Shown one piece after another: positions 9,809 through 18,127 of a stretch of 64,000 nucleotides of DNA; the first letter of the stretch is position 1, and each line of letters opens with the position of its first letter. A program made the position numbers and the translations under genes. The notes beneath the pieces are model-generated. The model saw only the letters and a program-made list of their open reading frames with translations. It ran no database searches and was not told where the DNA came from. Source of the DNA: [Eubacterium] yurii (lineage in GTDB: Bacteria; Bacillota; Clostridia; Peptostreptococcales; Filifactoraceae); NCBI GenBank assembly GCA_900167215.1, contig FUZS01000004.1, positions 62,431-126,430 on the forward strand, written 5' to 3'.

Positions 9809-10765
9809 ATGGGAAGAGTGTTTACCATAGGAGAGGCTTTGATAGACTTCATACCTTTGGAGTCTAAAGGCAGTTTGAAAGATGTGGACATATATGTCAA
9901 GATGGCTGGCGGTGCTCCGGCAAATGTGGCTGTAGCCGCATCAAAACTTGGCAGTGAGGCTCATTTTATCGGAATGGTAGGCAAAGATTCATTTGGTGAA
10001 TTCCTGCTTGAAAGATTGCAGGCATACGGAGTGGATACAAGCTATACATTTTTTACCAGCAAGGCAAAGACAGGAGTAAGCTTTGTATCTTTGGGCGCTG
10101 ACGGTAGCAGAGACTTCAGTTTTTACGGAGAACCAAGGGCAGATTTGCTCTTAGAGGGAGAATATATCAAAAACTTGGAGCTTAATAAAGATGATTATGT
10201 CAATTTCGGCTCTATAGACCTCTTGCCTTTCCCTGTAAAATATGCGACTATATCTCTTCTTGAAAAAGCGAAGAAGGTAGGTGCAACGGTTGTATTTGAC
10301 ACCAATGTCAGAGCTCATCTATGGGAGGATAAGAAGCAATATAGAAATACGATACTTAAATTTATAAAGTATTCTGATATCTTGAAGGTATCTGATGAAG
10401 AAATAGAGTTTATTACAGGTCAAAAGACTATCAAGGATGGAGTTACATTCTTGAAATCAAACGGTGCAAACAATATAATAGTAACGCTTGGTAAAAACGG
10501 AGCAAATGCACACTTTGGCAATATAAATATCCATGAGCCTGCATTTAGAACTAATGTTGTAGACACAACAGGAGCAGGTGACTCTTTTGTAGGAGCAGTG
10601 CTGAATAATCTTGATACACTTGGTAAGAAAGTGGAAGACTTAAGTGAAAATGAAGTAAGGGCAATGCTTGTATTTGCCAATAAGGTAGGAGCAATAACAT
10701 CAAGTAGAAGAGGAGCTATGGACTCCCTACCTACGAGAAATGAAGTAATGCAAAGCAATATGTAA
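9809..10765 (+). CDS. scrK: Fructokinase (PfkB family)
   Basis: A 318-residue carbohydrate kinase with the PfkB N-terminal glycine pair in GGAPANVAVA (residues 34-43) and the C-terminal ATP/anion-hole motif DTTGAGDSF with the catalytic Asp. It would phosphorylate the fructose released by ScrB so that it enters glycolysis. The order scrA-scrB-scrK supports fructokinase over other PfkB sugars. GGGAATGGGAG lies upstream of the ATG and a strong terminator follows 6 bp after the stop. Confidence 0.92.
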   Translation: MGRVFTIGEALIDFIPLESKGSLKDVDIYVKMAGGAPANVAVAASKLGSEAHFIGMVGKDSFGEFLLERLQAYGVDTSYTFFTSKAKTGVSFVSLGADGSRDFSFYGEPRADLLLEGEYIKNLELNKDDYVNFGSIDLLPFPVKYATISLLEKAKKVGATVVFDTNVRAHLWEDKKQYRNTILKFIKYSDILKVSDEEIEFITGQKTIKDGVTFLKSNGANNIIVTLGKNGANAHFGNINIHEPAFRTNVVDTTGAGDSFVGAVLNNLDTLGKKVEDLSENEVRAMLVFANKVGAITSSRRGAMDSLPTRNEVMQSNM

Positions 10766-10771
10766 ATAAAA

Positions 10772-10804
10772 AGGCACTTAAGGTAGAAATTTACTTAAGT
10801 GCCT
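10772..10804 (+). terminator. Terminator after scrK
   Basis: A perfect 11-bp stem AGGCACTTAAG / CTTAAGTGCCT with an 11-nt loop, followed by GATTTTTTAT. Confidence 0.9.
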
Positions 10805-10812
10805 GATTTTTT

Positions 10813-11039
10813 ATGCTATTATCTTAATCTATGGATGATATTGATAATACTAAATTCTAATAGAATAATGGATAAAATATTTTTAGTGCATTTATAATAA
10901 AATCATCAATCACAAATTTTTTTAAAAAATATTTACGAAGAATATCCATAGTTCAAATAGATAATAGTATAAATAGTTTTAAAAAAGTATATGATTTATG
11001 CTTTCAATATAAGTAGTAGAAATATTTTATCAAATTTTA
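10813..11039. repeat. Family A repeat interrupted by a second A copy
   Basis: The left part (10813-10846; CTATTATCTTAATCTATGGA) and the right part (10971-11039; AATAGTTTTAAAAAA ... CAAATTTTAG) together make one family A element. The intact A copy at 10847-10970 separates them. Compare the uninterrupted copy at 25156-25279. Confidence 0.65.
10847..10970. repeat. Family A repeat nested inside another
   Basis: A complete 124-bp copy from ATACTAAATTCTAATAG to GATAATAGTAT, lying inside the element at 10813-11039. Confidence 0.85.
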
Positions 11040-11042
11040 GCA

Positions 11043-11825
11043 TTATTCTATTACATATACTTTTCCAAGTTTATTGTCGCCTATATCTTTTTTGAATACT
11101 AAAGTATTGCCTTCTACACAAAATACAGGTCGTACAGCGTACTTGGAATCGACTTGAGGGTAGGCAATATGACCGTTATAATCTGACACGGCAGTTGCGT
11201 TAAATTCTCTCATTTTACCGGGTGTTCTAAGCCAATATAAATTAGTCTCTCCATTTTTATAGTATCCTATCCTGTTAGTCCTATCATCTACTTCTGAAAA
11301 GTATTTTAGTATAGTTCCTTCATCCGGTAAATAAGAGTATTCATCTTTTTCTATCTCATATGCAGATAATAAGAATATTTTTCTTTTAATCTTCTCAGTA
11401 TCCCATACAGGTTCCGGCTTTACACTTTCTTTGGTAGCAACATCTATATTCATATCTAAAATTATATCTCTCATCTTAGGACTGAGGCTATTGTAGAAGT
11501 CTTTTGATAAGAACTTATCCATAAGAGAGTTAGGATAATAGGCATTACATGCTCCATTTTGCTCGTATATATTAAATTTTCTTGCTTCGTCCAATAGATA
11601 GTATCTCATTAACAAGGTCTTGCCATAGTAGTCATTGCTTAGCACAAAATACGCTTCATACTTTCCCTTTTCTTTGATATATACCATATGATCAGCTGAT
11701 TTTTTAAAATCATAAGCTAAGTTCTTAATCTCAGTTTTTTGTTCTACACCTGATATTTGTATACAAGCTATACAAGAGCATATTATACATATAATGCTTA
11801 GGACTAATGTCATCTTCTTTTTCAT
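11043..11825 (-). CDS. Secreted DUF6273-like protein
   Basis: A 260-residue exported protein. MKKKM plus a hydrophobic stretch (residues 5-25, LVLSIICIICSCIACI) forms a signal peptide; a cysteine within it could be a lipobox, but the match is poor. The C-terminal part carries LYWLRTPG ... AVSDYNGHI ... AVRPVFCVEG. This 'YWLRtP ... G.. ..vRPvf' pattern resembles DUF6273/FGE-like domains of gut and oral Firmicutes, whose function is unknown. It starts 8 bp after the stop of the vWA-lipase-SLH gene on the same strand, so the two are probably co-transcribed. Confidence 0.65.
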   Translation of the reverse strand: MKKKMTLVLSIICIICSCIACIQISGVEQKTEIKNLAYDFKKSADHMVYIKEKGKYEAYFVLSNDYYGKTLLMRYYLLDEARKFNIYEQNGACNAYYPNSLMDKFLSKDFYNSLSPKMRDIILDMNIDVATKESVKPEPVWDTEKIKRKIFLLSAYEIEKDEYSYLPDEGTILKYFSEVDDRTNRIGYYKNGETNLYWLRTPGKMREFNATAVSDYNGHIAYPQVDSKYAVRPVFCVEGNTLVFKKDIGDNKLGKVYVIE

Positions 11826-11833
11826 AGCAATCC

Positions 11834-14638
11834 CTACTTTCTTAATTGTTGTATATATAGTATTTTATACAATGTGTCTGCCACTTCCACTCTGCTTATA
11901 GGTTTATCAGCGTTAATTACTTGTTTTTCTCCTGATAAAATACCGGATTTTATCAGTCTTGCTATTGATATCTTTGACCAATTAGGAATGCTATCTTTAT
12001 CCTCAAATTGTGAAAGTATCTGTTCTGCTTCGGCTTTATCAATTTCTTCGTATTTATTAAGAGCATCCAATATTACAGCCCACTGAGCCATAGTAATATA
12101 TTCATCGGGATGGAAAGACCTGTCAGGGTAACCTTGTATAAGTTTATTATCCTTTGCAGTTTGTAGATAATCTGCAAACCAATCTGTAGATCTTACATCA
12201 GTAAATATATTCTTATATTTGCTCGGTTTTAAATATTTTGCCTTTAATATTACTTTTACTACTTCAGCTCTTGTAATAGGATTATTAGGTTTGAATGTAT
12301 TGTCTGAATATCCTGATAATATACCATTACTCCAAAGATATTCAATACCATCCTTAGCAGGATTATTATAAATATCTGTAAAAGGTAATTTTTTTCCATG
12401 TGTTTTACTGCTTTCCATATCTGATGAACCTATTTTGATAGGATTTTTATACCTATCGTTGTTATCTTTGAAATAGTCTGGATACTTGTCTGTATTTTGA
12501 TTTTTATCAGAGCTTTTTTTATCAGTATTAATCGGTTTATCTTTATTGCTTTTATTTCCGTTTGATATATTAGAATCAGTATTTTTATCTTTATTGCTCT
12601 GTTTATTGTTATTATTATCTTTGTCATTTTTGTCTTTTGCAAATTTAGCTATGAATGTTCTATCTTTATCAGCTCTTACACGATATTCAAGGTCTGTTGA
12701 TACCTTCTTTCCATCTTCATACCAGCCTTCAAGATGATATCCATTTTCAGGATAGGCTGTAAGCAGGGCATATCCTCCAATACTACGACTTCCGCTTCCC
12801 CATGCAAGCCCATATCGTTGTTCTTCATCAACTTTTACATCTATATAGCAGGTAGAATTTTTGGCGTCCTGTCCAAGTAGTTCATTGGTTGGATGAATAT
12901 CTATATTTTCTATTTCGTTTTTAAGGCTGTAGTTTCTTGATGAAGGATTGCATTCTGCATCTTCTAATTCATCTTTAGAATATTCAGGAAGATTTGCTGT
13001 TAAAACCATGCCCTTTTTGATAGGTATGTCAAAATAGTTTATTATTTTGGCTGTTCCTTTATATGCAGATTCTTCCTGTATACTGTAGTTGACAGTACCG
13101 TCTCCTGTAGCTATGATTTTTACTGAGCAATCACATTCGGCAGTAAGATAAGCAACTTTTTCTCCATCTTGATTAATACCGAAAGAAGGAGCATATTCAT
13201 GTATTTTTTGTACTTTATTATCTATTATTTTACCTACTAATTCCCCATTTTCATATACATATACATCGACAGGACAATTTATCCTTATCAGTCTATATTT
13301 ACCATAGGTATAGCTCGCAATTATTCCAAAGACATAGTTAGTATCCATTGATTGCATCCATGCAAGACAAACTTCTGGGTAATGAGCCTGAGCGATAGAC
13401 TCATTGTTTCCGATAAAAGTTGCTGTCAAATATGGATGAAAAAAGGCAAATGAAACTATTAGATCACTTAAGAAATAGCAAGCAATGTGAAGTGTTTTCT
13501 CCTCATATTCAATTCCAGCTTGTTTTAGACTATCTATGAGTAGTTTTTCCACATCTTTGTATAATTTCTTCTTTTTTACTTCTAAGGTATCATTTTTATT
13601 TTCTTGGAATATCTTATGAAGCCAATCCTCATTTTTCATCTTATTAAAAAATGTTTTTAAAAACTTTTCAGATTTTTGTCTATCTGAACCAAAGATAAGT
13701 TTCATAAGATGACGAATACCATTTTGATAAAAAGCGGTATATATCGGTCTTGTTCTTATAAATTTTTCAACAATAGTATTTATAGAATCTTTTAAATACT
13801 TATGTTGGAGTGTGTTATCTCTGCTATCTACAATTGTAGGTTTAAAATTGTCAAAGGCATTAAGAGTTATTCTTTTCATTTTAAACTTATCTATCTTGTA
13901 TTCTGTTTTTGAAAAACTTTTGTAAGTTTTCAATATATCCTTCATAGTGGTGAGTTGTGTCTTATATTTGGAACTTGGAGTATTTGAAAGATGTGGAAGA
14001 TTTTTATCATACCCATATCTTTTGAAATTCCAGTATGCAGGTGCTACATATGGTACAGCATCATCCAAATTAACTATATTGTGAATATTATAATGAATTT
14101 GATTATTTGCAGATTCTACTACTGTTCCCATAGGTGCTTCGAAGGTGTAGGTATACATATTGTATCGCTTTAATTCACAAGGTTGTAGATTAACCTCTCC
14201 TTCGTTTATTGCTCCTGCGACCAAGTTAGCTGTAGCTCCGGCTCTACTATATCCTGTAATCCATAATTTAATATCACCTTTTAAATTTCTATCTGCTATA
14301 TACCACTGCAAAAAGCCTATGACATCATCCCTTGCTTCTTTAAATCCTTGATGATATCCTTCTTTTCCTATTGTAAAGTTACTTGCCCATTCACTTTCAT
14401 ATCCGCCACCTCTTACTGCTAAAGCAATAATAGTGTACTCTTTGCCATTTACAGTTATCTTCTTATTTGCTGCTACAGCTCCTATAGAATCCATAGTTGG
14501 TTTACTATAATACATGTTATTTTGTCTAAAGTCTGAAAATCCTATTTCAGAAAAAAGATTACGTGCATTTACACTCTTATTACCATATTCTGATTCACTA
14601 CTGCTTGCCCATGAAGACAGCTCCAGACATAATGACAT
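11834..14638 (-). CDS. Downstream half: lipase-like domain with InlB-type repeat and three SLH domains
   Basis: This stretch of 934 codons begins inside the broken surface-protein gene. A lipase-like domain has the nucleophile elbow GYSRAG (residues 129-134, Ser131), where RAVRGGGY-like and DDAVPY segments fit the hydrolase fold. Around 620-670 a 'GYALLTAYPENGYHLEGWYEDG' style repeat (divergent InlB/Listeria-type) follows. Residues about 675-740 are low-complexity N/D/K. Three S-layer homology domains end the protein (about 760-930: FTDIYNNPAKDGIEYL, FTDVRSTDWFADYL, FEDKDSIPNWSKI). SLH domains anchor proteins to pyruvylated wall polymers. Confidence 0.85.
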   Translation of the reverse strand: MSLCLELSSWASSSESEYGNKSVNARNLFSEIGFSDFRQNNMYYSKPTMDSIGAVAANKKITVNGKEYTIIALAVRGGGYESEWASNFTIGKEGYHQGFKEARDDVIGFLQWYIADRNLKGDIKLWITGYSRAGATANLVAGAINEGEVNLQPCELKRYNMYTYTFEAPMGTVVESANNQIHYNIHNIVNLDDAVPYVAPAYWNFKRYGYDKNLPHLSNTPSSKYKTQLTTMKDILKTYKSFSKTEYKIDKFKMKRITLNAFDNFKPTIVDSRDNTLQHKYLKDSINTIVEKFIRTRPIYTAFYQNGIRHLMKLIFGSDRQKSEKFLKTFFNKMKNEDWLHKIFQENKNDTLEVKKKKLYKDVEKLLIDSLKQAGIEYEEKTLHIACYFLSDLIVSFAFFHPYLTATFIGNNESIAQAHYPEVCLAWMQSMDTNYVFGIIASYTYGKYRLIRINCPVDVYVYENGELVGKIIDNKVQKIHEYAPSFGINQDGEKVAYLTAECDCSVKIIATGDGTVNYSIQEESAYKGTAKIINYFDIPIKKGMVLTANLPEYSKDELEDAECNPSSRNYSLKNEIENIDIHPTNELLGQDAKNSTCYIDVKVDEEQRYGLAWGSGSRSIGGYALLTAYPENGYHLEGWYEDGKKVSTDLEYRVRADKDRTFIAKFAKDKNDKDNNNNKQSNKDKNTDSNISNGNKSNKDKPINTDKKSSDKNQNTDKYPDYFKDNNDRYKNPIKIGSSDMESSKTHGKKLPFTDIYNNPAKDGIEYLWSNGILSGYSDNTFKPNNPITRAEVVKVILKAKYLKPSKYKNIFTDVRSTDWFADYLQTAKDNKLIQGYPDRSFHPDEYITMAQWAVILDALNKYEEIDKAEAEQILSQFEDKDSIPNWSKISIARLIKSGILSGEKQVINADKPISRVEVADTLYKILYIQQLRK

Positions 14639-14668
14639 GGTTGCAAGGCTTTGATTAAAGTTATATGA

Positions 14669-15958
14669 TTAATCTTTAAAATAACTGTCTTTGTAGAAAT
14701 ATGTCTCTTCATAATCTCTGCCATCAACTGTCCCTGGATATTTGAATTTACCTATAACTTCTGTAATCTCACTTGCAATTTCTCCAAATATAAATTCTAT
14801 TTTATCTGGATCAGTTACATCATAATATCCGGCATTTTGTAGATCATTCATGAATTGTCTGGCAAATGTAAGTTCTTTTCCTTCTAAACTGTGAAAAAAT
14901 CCTAATGTATAGAGTCTATATCTTTTGTTTTTTAAAGCTTCAGCAGTATTGTAACAAGTGTTTGCATATTCATGATAATAGTGATCTGTATATTTGTATT
15001 TTCCGTTTTTTGTTCTTTCTCCTTCGTTTGGCATTCCATCAGATAGTAAGATAATATTTTTTACTAGACCTTTCTCATTTTTAATTGATGCTAATAAATT
15101 ATCTGCATATTTTAATGCTCTGTCAGTGCCTGTACCACTAATAGAAGGTAAATTTGAAATACTATTTTCAAGATTTTTTTTATTGTTGGTAAATGTAGTC
15201 CCATATGTAGGATATACATTATTTCCATATGGGACTATTGCTATATAGTTTTCTGATTTATCTTTTAATACAGAATTGCAAAATTTTATTGCCGCTTTTT
15301 TCATATTTAACTTAGGAGTACCATCCATGCTTGGTGAGACATCTAATAGCAATACAGTGTATCTTTTTTTTACTTCAAATTTCTTTTTAGGTATACTTCT
15401 GAATGCTACCATAGGAGATGTGGTAACGGAGATATCATTGTTATCTTCATCATTTAAATATAGTTTTTGTTTTCCGTTTTCATCTAAGATAGTATCTTGA
15501 GAAATTACATTAGTATCTTCTATTATTCCATTTTCTTCCAAATATTTCAGCCATTTTTCTCTTTCTAAACTGTTGAAATCATCATATGAAGAATTAACTT
15601 CAGTTGGATCATTTTGATTATCAATTTGAAGATTAGTTTGTGTTTGTATATCAATTTGATTTGATACATCATTATTTTTTGTAATATCTTCATTTTCTTT
15701 TGTCATTTCACTATTTTCTTTAGAGTTAATTTCATTTTCTTTGTTCTTATCAATATTTCCTGTTGAAGTACTAATGTTTTCCTTTTTAGTATCATCATTT
15801 GATTTTTTTATCTTCTCTTTTTCCTGTTTATTATTTTCTTCATTATTCGTTATACCTATATCATTGATAGCATTTATTTCATCTGCAAAAGACGATGGTG
15901 GTATGAGCGAAATTACCATTACGATAGAAATTAAAATACTTAAGATTCGTTTTTTCAT
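14669..15958 (-). CDS. Upstream half: secreted von Willebrand factor A domain protein
   Basis: A 429-residue product with a clear signal peptide (residues 1-25, cleavage after FADE-proximal PPSSFA). A long N/K/E/T-rich spacer follows (26-130), then a vWA domain from about 195. Its MIDAS motif LLDVSPSMDG (D-x-S-x-S) binds a divalent metal for ligand or protein contacts. TLGF and VTDPDKIEFIF close the fold. AAGGAGG precedes the ATG. Ending at the TAA, it lacks any wall anchor and would be released; anchoring depends on the SLH domains beyond the stop. Confidence 0.88.
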   Translation of the reverse strand: MKKRILSILISIVMVISLIPPSSFADEINAINDIGITNNEENNKQEKEKIKKSNDDTKKENISTSTGNIDKNKENEINSKENSEMTKENEDITKNNDVSNQIDIQTQTNLQIDNQNDPTEVNSSYDDFNSLEREKWLKYLEENGIIEDTNVISQDTILDENGKQKLYLNDEDNNDISVTTSPMVAFRSIPKKKFEVKKRYTVLLLDVSPSMDGTPKLNMKKAAIKFCNSVLKDKSENYIAIVPYGNNVYPTYGTTFTNNKKNLENSISNLPSISGTGTDRALKYADNLLASIKNEKGLVKNIILLSDGMPNEGERTKNGKYKYTDHYYHEYANTCYNTAEALKNKRYRLYTLGFFHSLEGKELTFARQFMNDLQNAGYYDVTDPDKIEFIFGEIASEITEVIGKFKYPGTVDGRDYEETYFYKDSYFKD

Positions 15959-16138
15959 TATATCCTCCTTATATTTTAAATTTTACCTATTAAGTTTCAA
16001 TAACTGTATAGATTATTTAAATTTCATGTATTTTAATAGATATACATAAAATAGTTAATTATATTGGTAAGTTTTATAAACAGTTATTTAAAAGTTGGAA
16101 TAGGTATAAAAATTGTAAGCAGTATCATTTCAAATAAA

Positions 16139-16188
16139 AAATATCAGTCCTATACAAAATATATAAATTCCGTACAGGGCTGATATTA
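16139..16188. terminator. Hairpin, possible terminator
   Basis: A 16-bp stem (AATATCAGTCCTATAC / GTACAGGGCTGATATT, two non-Watson-Crick positions), with A-rich sequence to the left and ATTTTAT to the right. It could stop minus-strand transcripts entering the surface-protein gene; no gene ends close to it. Confidence 0.5.
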
Positions 16189-16452
16189 TTTTATGAGAAA
16201 AAACTTATAGTATTGAAATCTCATTTATTAAAGCTATGGGATTTTGAAATATATGTTATCTTTATGTAGGTCACACGATTTTTCTCAGATAATAAAATCA
16301 TAACTGCTAATTTACTATATCTTGTATATAAGTATCTAATAACTTGCTAAAAATCGTAGTTTTAAAATCAAAATACCGTCTAAATTTTATTTAACTTTGC
16401 CTATAGAATATCATATTATTATAAAAATGTCAATATTTAGAGCAAGGATTTT

Positions 16453-16689
16453 GTATATCTATTTAATCTATGTATAATATTAATCAATAGTTTTAAAAAA
16501 TTACAATAGGATTTATGTCTATCTTATAAATTCATATTAATCACAATTTATAATGGTATATATTTAAACTTATTGAAATATTATATTTTTAGCCTTCAAC
16601 AATTCGCCATTAATATTTTTTGGGACTATTTAATTGGTTTTTAGTATCACTAAAAATATTTTATCCATTTGTCTATTAGATTTTAGTAT
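16453..16689. repeat. Family A repeat split by a family C copy
   Basis: The left part (TATCTATTTAATCTATG to AAATTCA, 16453-16533) and the right part (CTAAAAATATTTTATCCAT to TTTTAGTAT, to 16689) reconstruct one A element once 16534-16647 is removed. The copy at 25156-25279 shows the uninterrupted form. Confidence 0.7.
16534..16647. repeat. Family C repeat nested in family A
   Basis: A 114-bp copy from ATATTAATCACAATTTATA to GGTTTTTAGTAT, inserted in the middle of the A element at 16453-16689. Confidence 0.82.
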
Positions 16690-16716
16690 AAGAGAGGTCT
16701 TATATTTTCACTAAAA

Positions 16717-16746
16717 AGCACCTAAGCCATATATGACTTAAGTGCC
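16717..16746 (-). terminator. Terminator downstream of thiW
   Basis: On the minus strand GGCACUUAAGUCA pairs with UGGCUUAGGUGCU at all 13 positions, counting four G-U wobbles, with a 4-nt UAUA loop, and is followed by TTTTTAG. The pairing fails on the plus strand, so it serves the thiW transcript. Confidence 0.8.
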
Positions 16747-16760
16747 TGATTTTTATACTG

Positions 16761-16884
16761 ATACTAAAATCTATTTAAACTATGGATTTATACTTGTAAC
16801 ACCCTTTAGCACATATTTTGTTAATAAACTTTGAGTTGAACAATTTTTACAAATTAATTCCATTATTCTATTAGGTTTTAGTAT
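16761..16884. repeat. Family D MITE-like repeat
   Basis: A 124-bp copy from ATACTAAAATCTATTTAAAC to TAGGTTTTAGTAT. Its ends resemble family A, but the interior (TTTGTTAATAAACTTT) is distinct and shared with 17809 and 22426. Confidence 0.8.
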
Positions 16885-16885
16885 G

Positions 16886-17001
16886 ATACTAAAAACCTAT
16901 CAAAAAATCATGTGATTTTATTATAGCAAAATTATTGACAATCTGCAAAACGTTTAATTTTGTAAAATAATAATCTTGGTATTATAAATGGTGATTAGTA
17001 T
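16886..17001. repeat. Family B MITE-like repeat
   Basis: A 116-bp near-consensus copy from ATACTAAAAACCTATC to GGTGATTAGTAT, starting 1 bp after the D copy. Confidence 0.87.
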
Positions 17002-17118
17002 GACAGTCTATTTTTTTGGATAAAATTATATGAAACTTCATATACTATAAATCTTAGCTTTAAGATAAATATTTTGAAATAAAAGTATCCAAATTTTATT
17101 GAATTTTATGGATTATTG

Positions 17119-17607
17119 CTATAATTTAACCTTATCAAGTATATGTGTTTTTTCAAGTGCCTTGAGTAATATTACCGCAAATATTGAGCCTACAAGAGTC
17201 GATATGCCAAAAGGAATTACATAGGTAAATACTGCCACTTGTTTGTTCATGAAAATAGTAGCTATAGGGTAGCTGATTAGAGCTCCAATAAGTCCTGTAC
17301 CTATGACTTCGCCTATAAATGCAAGTGAAATCTTATTTGTATTCTTGTAGAGCATGCCTGCCAAGAAAGCTCCTATGATACTTCCGGGAAAGGCAAGTAG
17401 TGTACCCATACCCATAATGTTTCTAAGAAGTGATATGCCAAATGCACAAGAAACTGCATATACAGGTCCAAGTATTATTGCGGAAAGTACGTTTATAAGA
17501 TGTTGCACCGGAAAGCACTTTGCAAATCCGAGTGGAATGTTAAAAGGTGAGCAGACCACCCCTATTGCAATGAAAAATGCGCTGTAGGTTAATTTTTTGA
17601 TATTCAT
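17119..17607 (-). CDS. thiW: ECF transporter S component ThiW (thiazole uptake)
   Basis: A 162-residue membrane protein with about five to six helices. The segment GFAKCFPVQHLINVLSAIILGP and the later GEVIGTGLIGALISYP are characteristic of ThiW, the substrate-binding S component of an energy-coupling-factor transporter for the thiazole moiety of thiamine. It needs the shared EcfA/A'/T module, not in this window. A purine-rich AAGGAG site precedes the ATG. It lies downstream of thiZXY on the same strand, but 520 bp of repeats separate them. No separate TPP riboswitch is visible in front of it, so control may come from the riboswitch 3 kb upstream or have been lost. Confidence 0.88.
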   Translation of the reverse strand: MNIKKLTYSAFFIAIGVVCSPFNIPLGFAKCFPVQHLINVLSAIILGPVYAVSCAFGISLLRNIMGMGTLLAFPGSIIGAFLAGMLYKNTNKISLAFIGEVIGTGLIGALISYPIATIFMNKQVAVFTYVIPFGISTLVGSIFAVILLKALEKTHILDKVKL

Positions 17608-17643
17608 AAGTTTCTCCTTATATCTTTTTCTATTATCTGTTTA

Positions 17644-17996
17644 GCTCAACTTTCCCACATGAAAAACGCATTAAATATATTGAAATTTGAGTATATTTAA
17701 AAAATACAATATTATATTTGACATAGTTTTTTATGTGTTTTCATTTTTTGATAAATGTGCAAATTTCACCAAATATTATTCAGAAAATATCGTATCAATT
17801 ACTATATTTTACTAAACTCTATTTAACTATGGATTTTATATTTGTTATAATCTTTAGCATATCTTTTGTTAATAAACTTTTAGTGCTTCATTTTTTATAA
17901 AAAAATTCCATTATTCTATTAGCTTTTAGTATTAGAAAATAATTTTATATTTAAATTTCAACGAATATTGCGATAATTTTAGTCGGAAAGTTGAGT
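17644..17996. repeat. Family E repeat interrupted by a D copy
   Basis: The ends GCTCAACTTTCCCAC (17644) and CGGAAAGTTGAGT (to 17996) are the E-family inverted ends. The interior matches the copy at 53578-53805 read on the opposite strand, except for the D element at 17809-17932. Confidence 0.75.
17809..17932. repeat. Family D repeat nested in family E
   Basis: A 124-bp copy from TTACTAAACTCTATTTAAC to GCTTTTAGTAT. The E-family sequence resumes on both sides of it. Confidence 0.78.
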
Positions 17997-18011
17997 AAAA
18001 AGTCATAAGTC

Positions 18012-18070
18012 ATATACTATTTAAAAAAATGCTTATGAAAATTATCCATAGATTAAATAGATAATAGTAT
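18012..18070. repeat. Partial family A repeat (right half)
   Basis: TATTTAAAAAAATGCTTATG through TTATCCATAGATTAAATAG to ATAATAGTAT. The left half is missing; the fragment lies between the E element and the end of thiY. Confidence 0.65.
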
Positions 18071-18127
18071 TAAAATTACATAAAAAGTCTAAGTTCTATG
18101 ATTTTAAATTTAGATAACTTCTCATTA

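Larger units (their letters stand above)
11834..15958 (-). pseudogene. Surface protein gene (vWA + lipase + SLH) broken by one in-frame stop
   Basis: Two long open stretches lie in the same frame, separated only by a TAA at 14669-14671 and ten sense codons. Read through, they make one protein of about 1,374 codons. Its order is signal peptide, N/K/E-rich spacer, von Willebrand A domain, alpha/beta-hydrolase lipase with GYSRAG, InlB-like repeat, D/N/K-rich linker, and three SLH domains. The stop falls between the vWA and lipase domains. The downstream half has no ribosome-binding site at its first ATG and no signal peptide, so it is unlikely to reach the surface alone. The explanation may be a nonsense mutation, a sequencing error or tolerated readthrough; TAA rules out selenocysteine and pyrrolysine. 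Confidence 0.85.
15959..17118. other. Repeat-rich intergenic region
   Basis: A 1,160-bp gap with no coding potential that I can support. In order it contains a terminator hairpin (16139-16188), a family A element split by a C element (16453-16689), the thiW terminator (16717-16746), a D copy (16761-16884) and a B copy (16886-17001). Confidence 0.75.

Noticed and set aside
11874-14351. Several plus-strand frames of 60-70 codons inside the SLH/lipase gene
   Set aside because: Short shadows without ribosome sites opposite a strongly supported coding region.
14669-14671. Recoding of the internal stop as selenocysteine or pyrrolysine
   Set aside because: The codon is TAA; selenocysteine uses TGA and pyrrolysine TAG. 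No stem-loop characteristic of either was seen.
17608-17643. Separate TPP riboswitch in front of thiW
   Set aside because: No CTGAGA or ACCTGAT element occurs between the E repeat and the thiW start; the only THI box is at 20729-20804.
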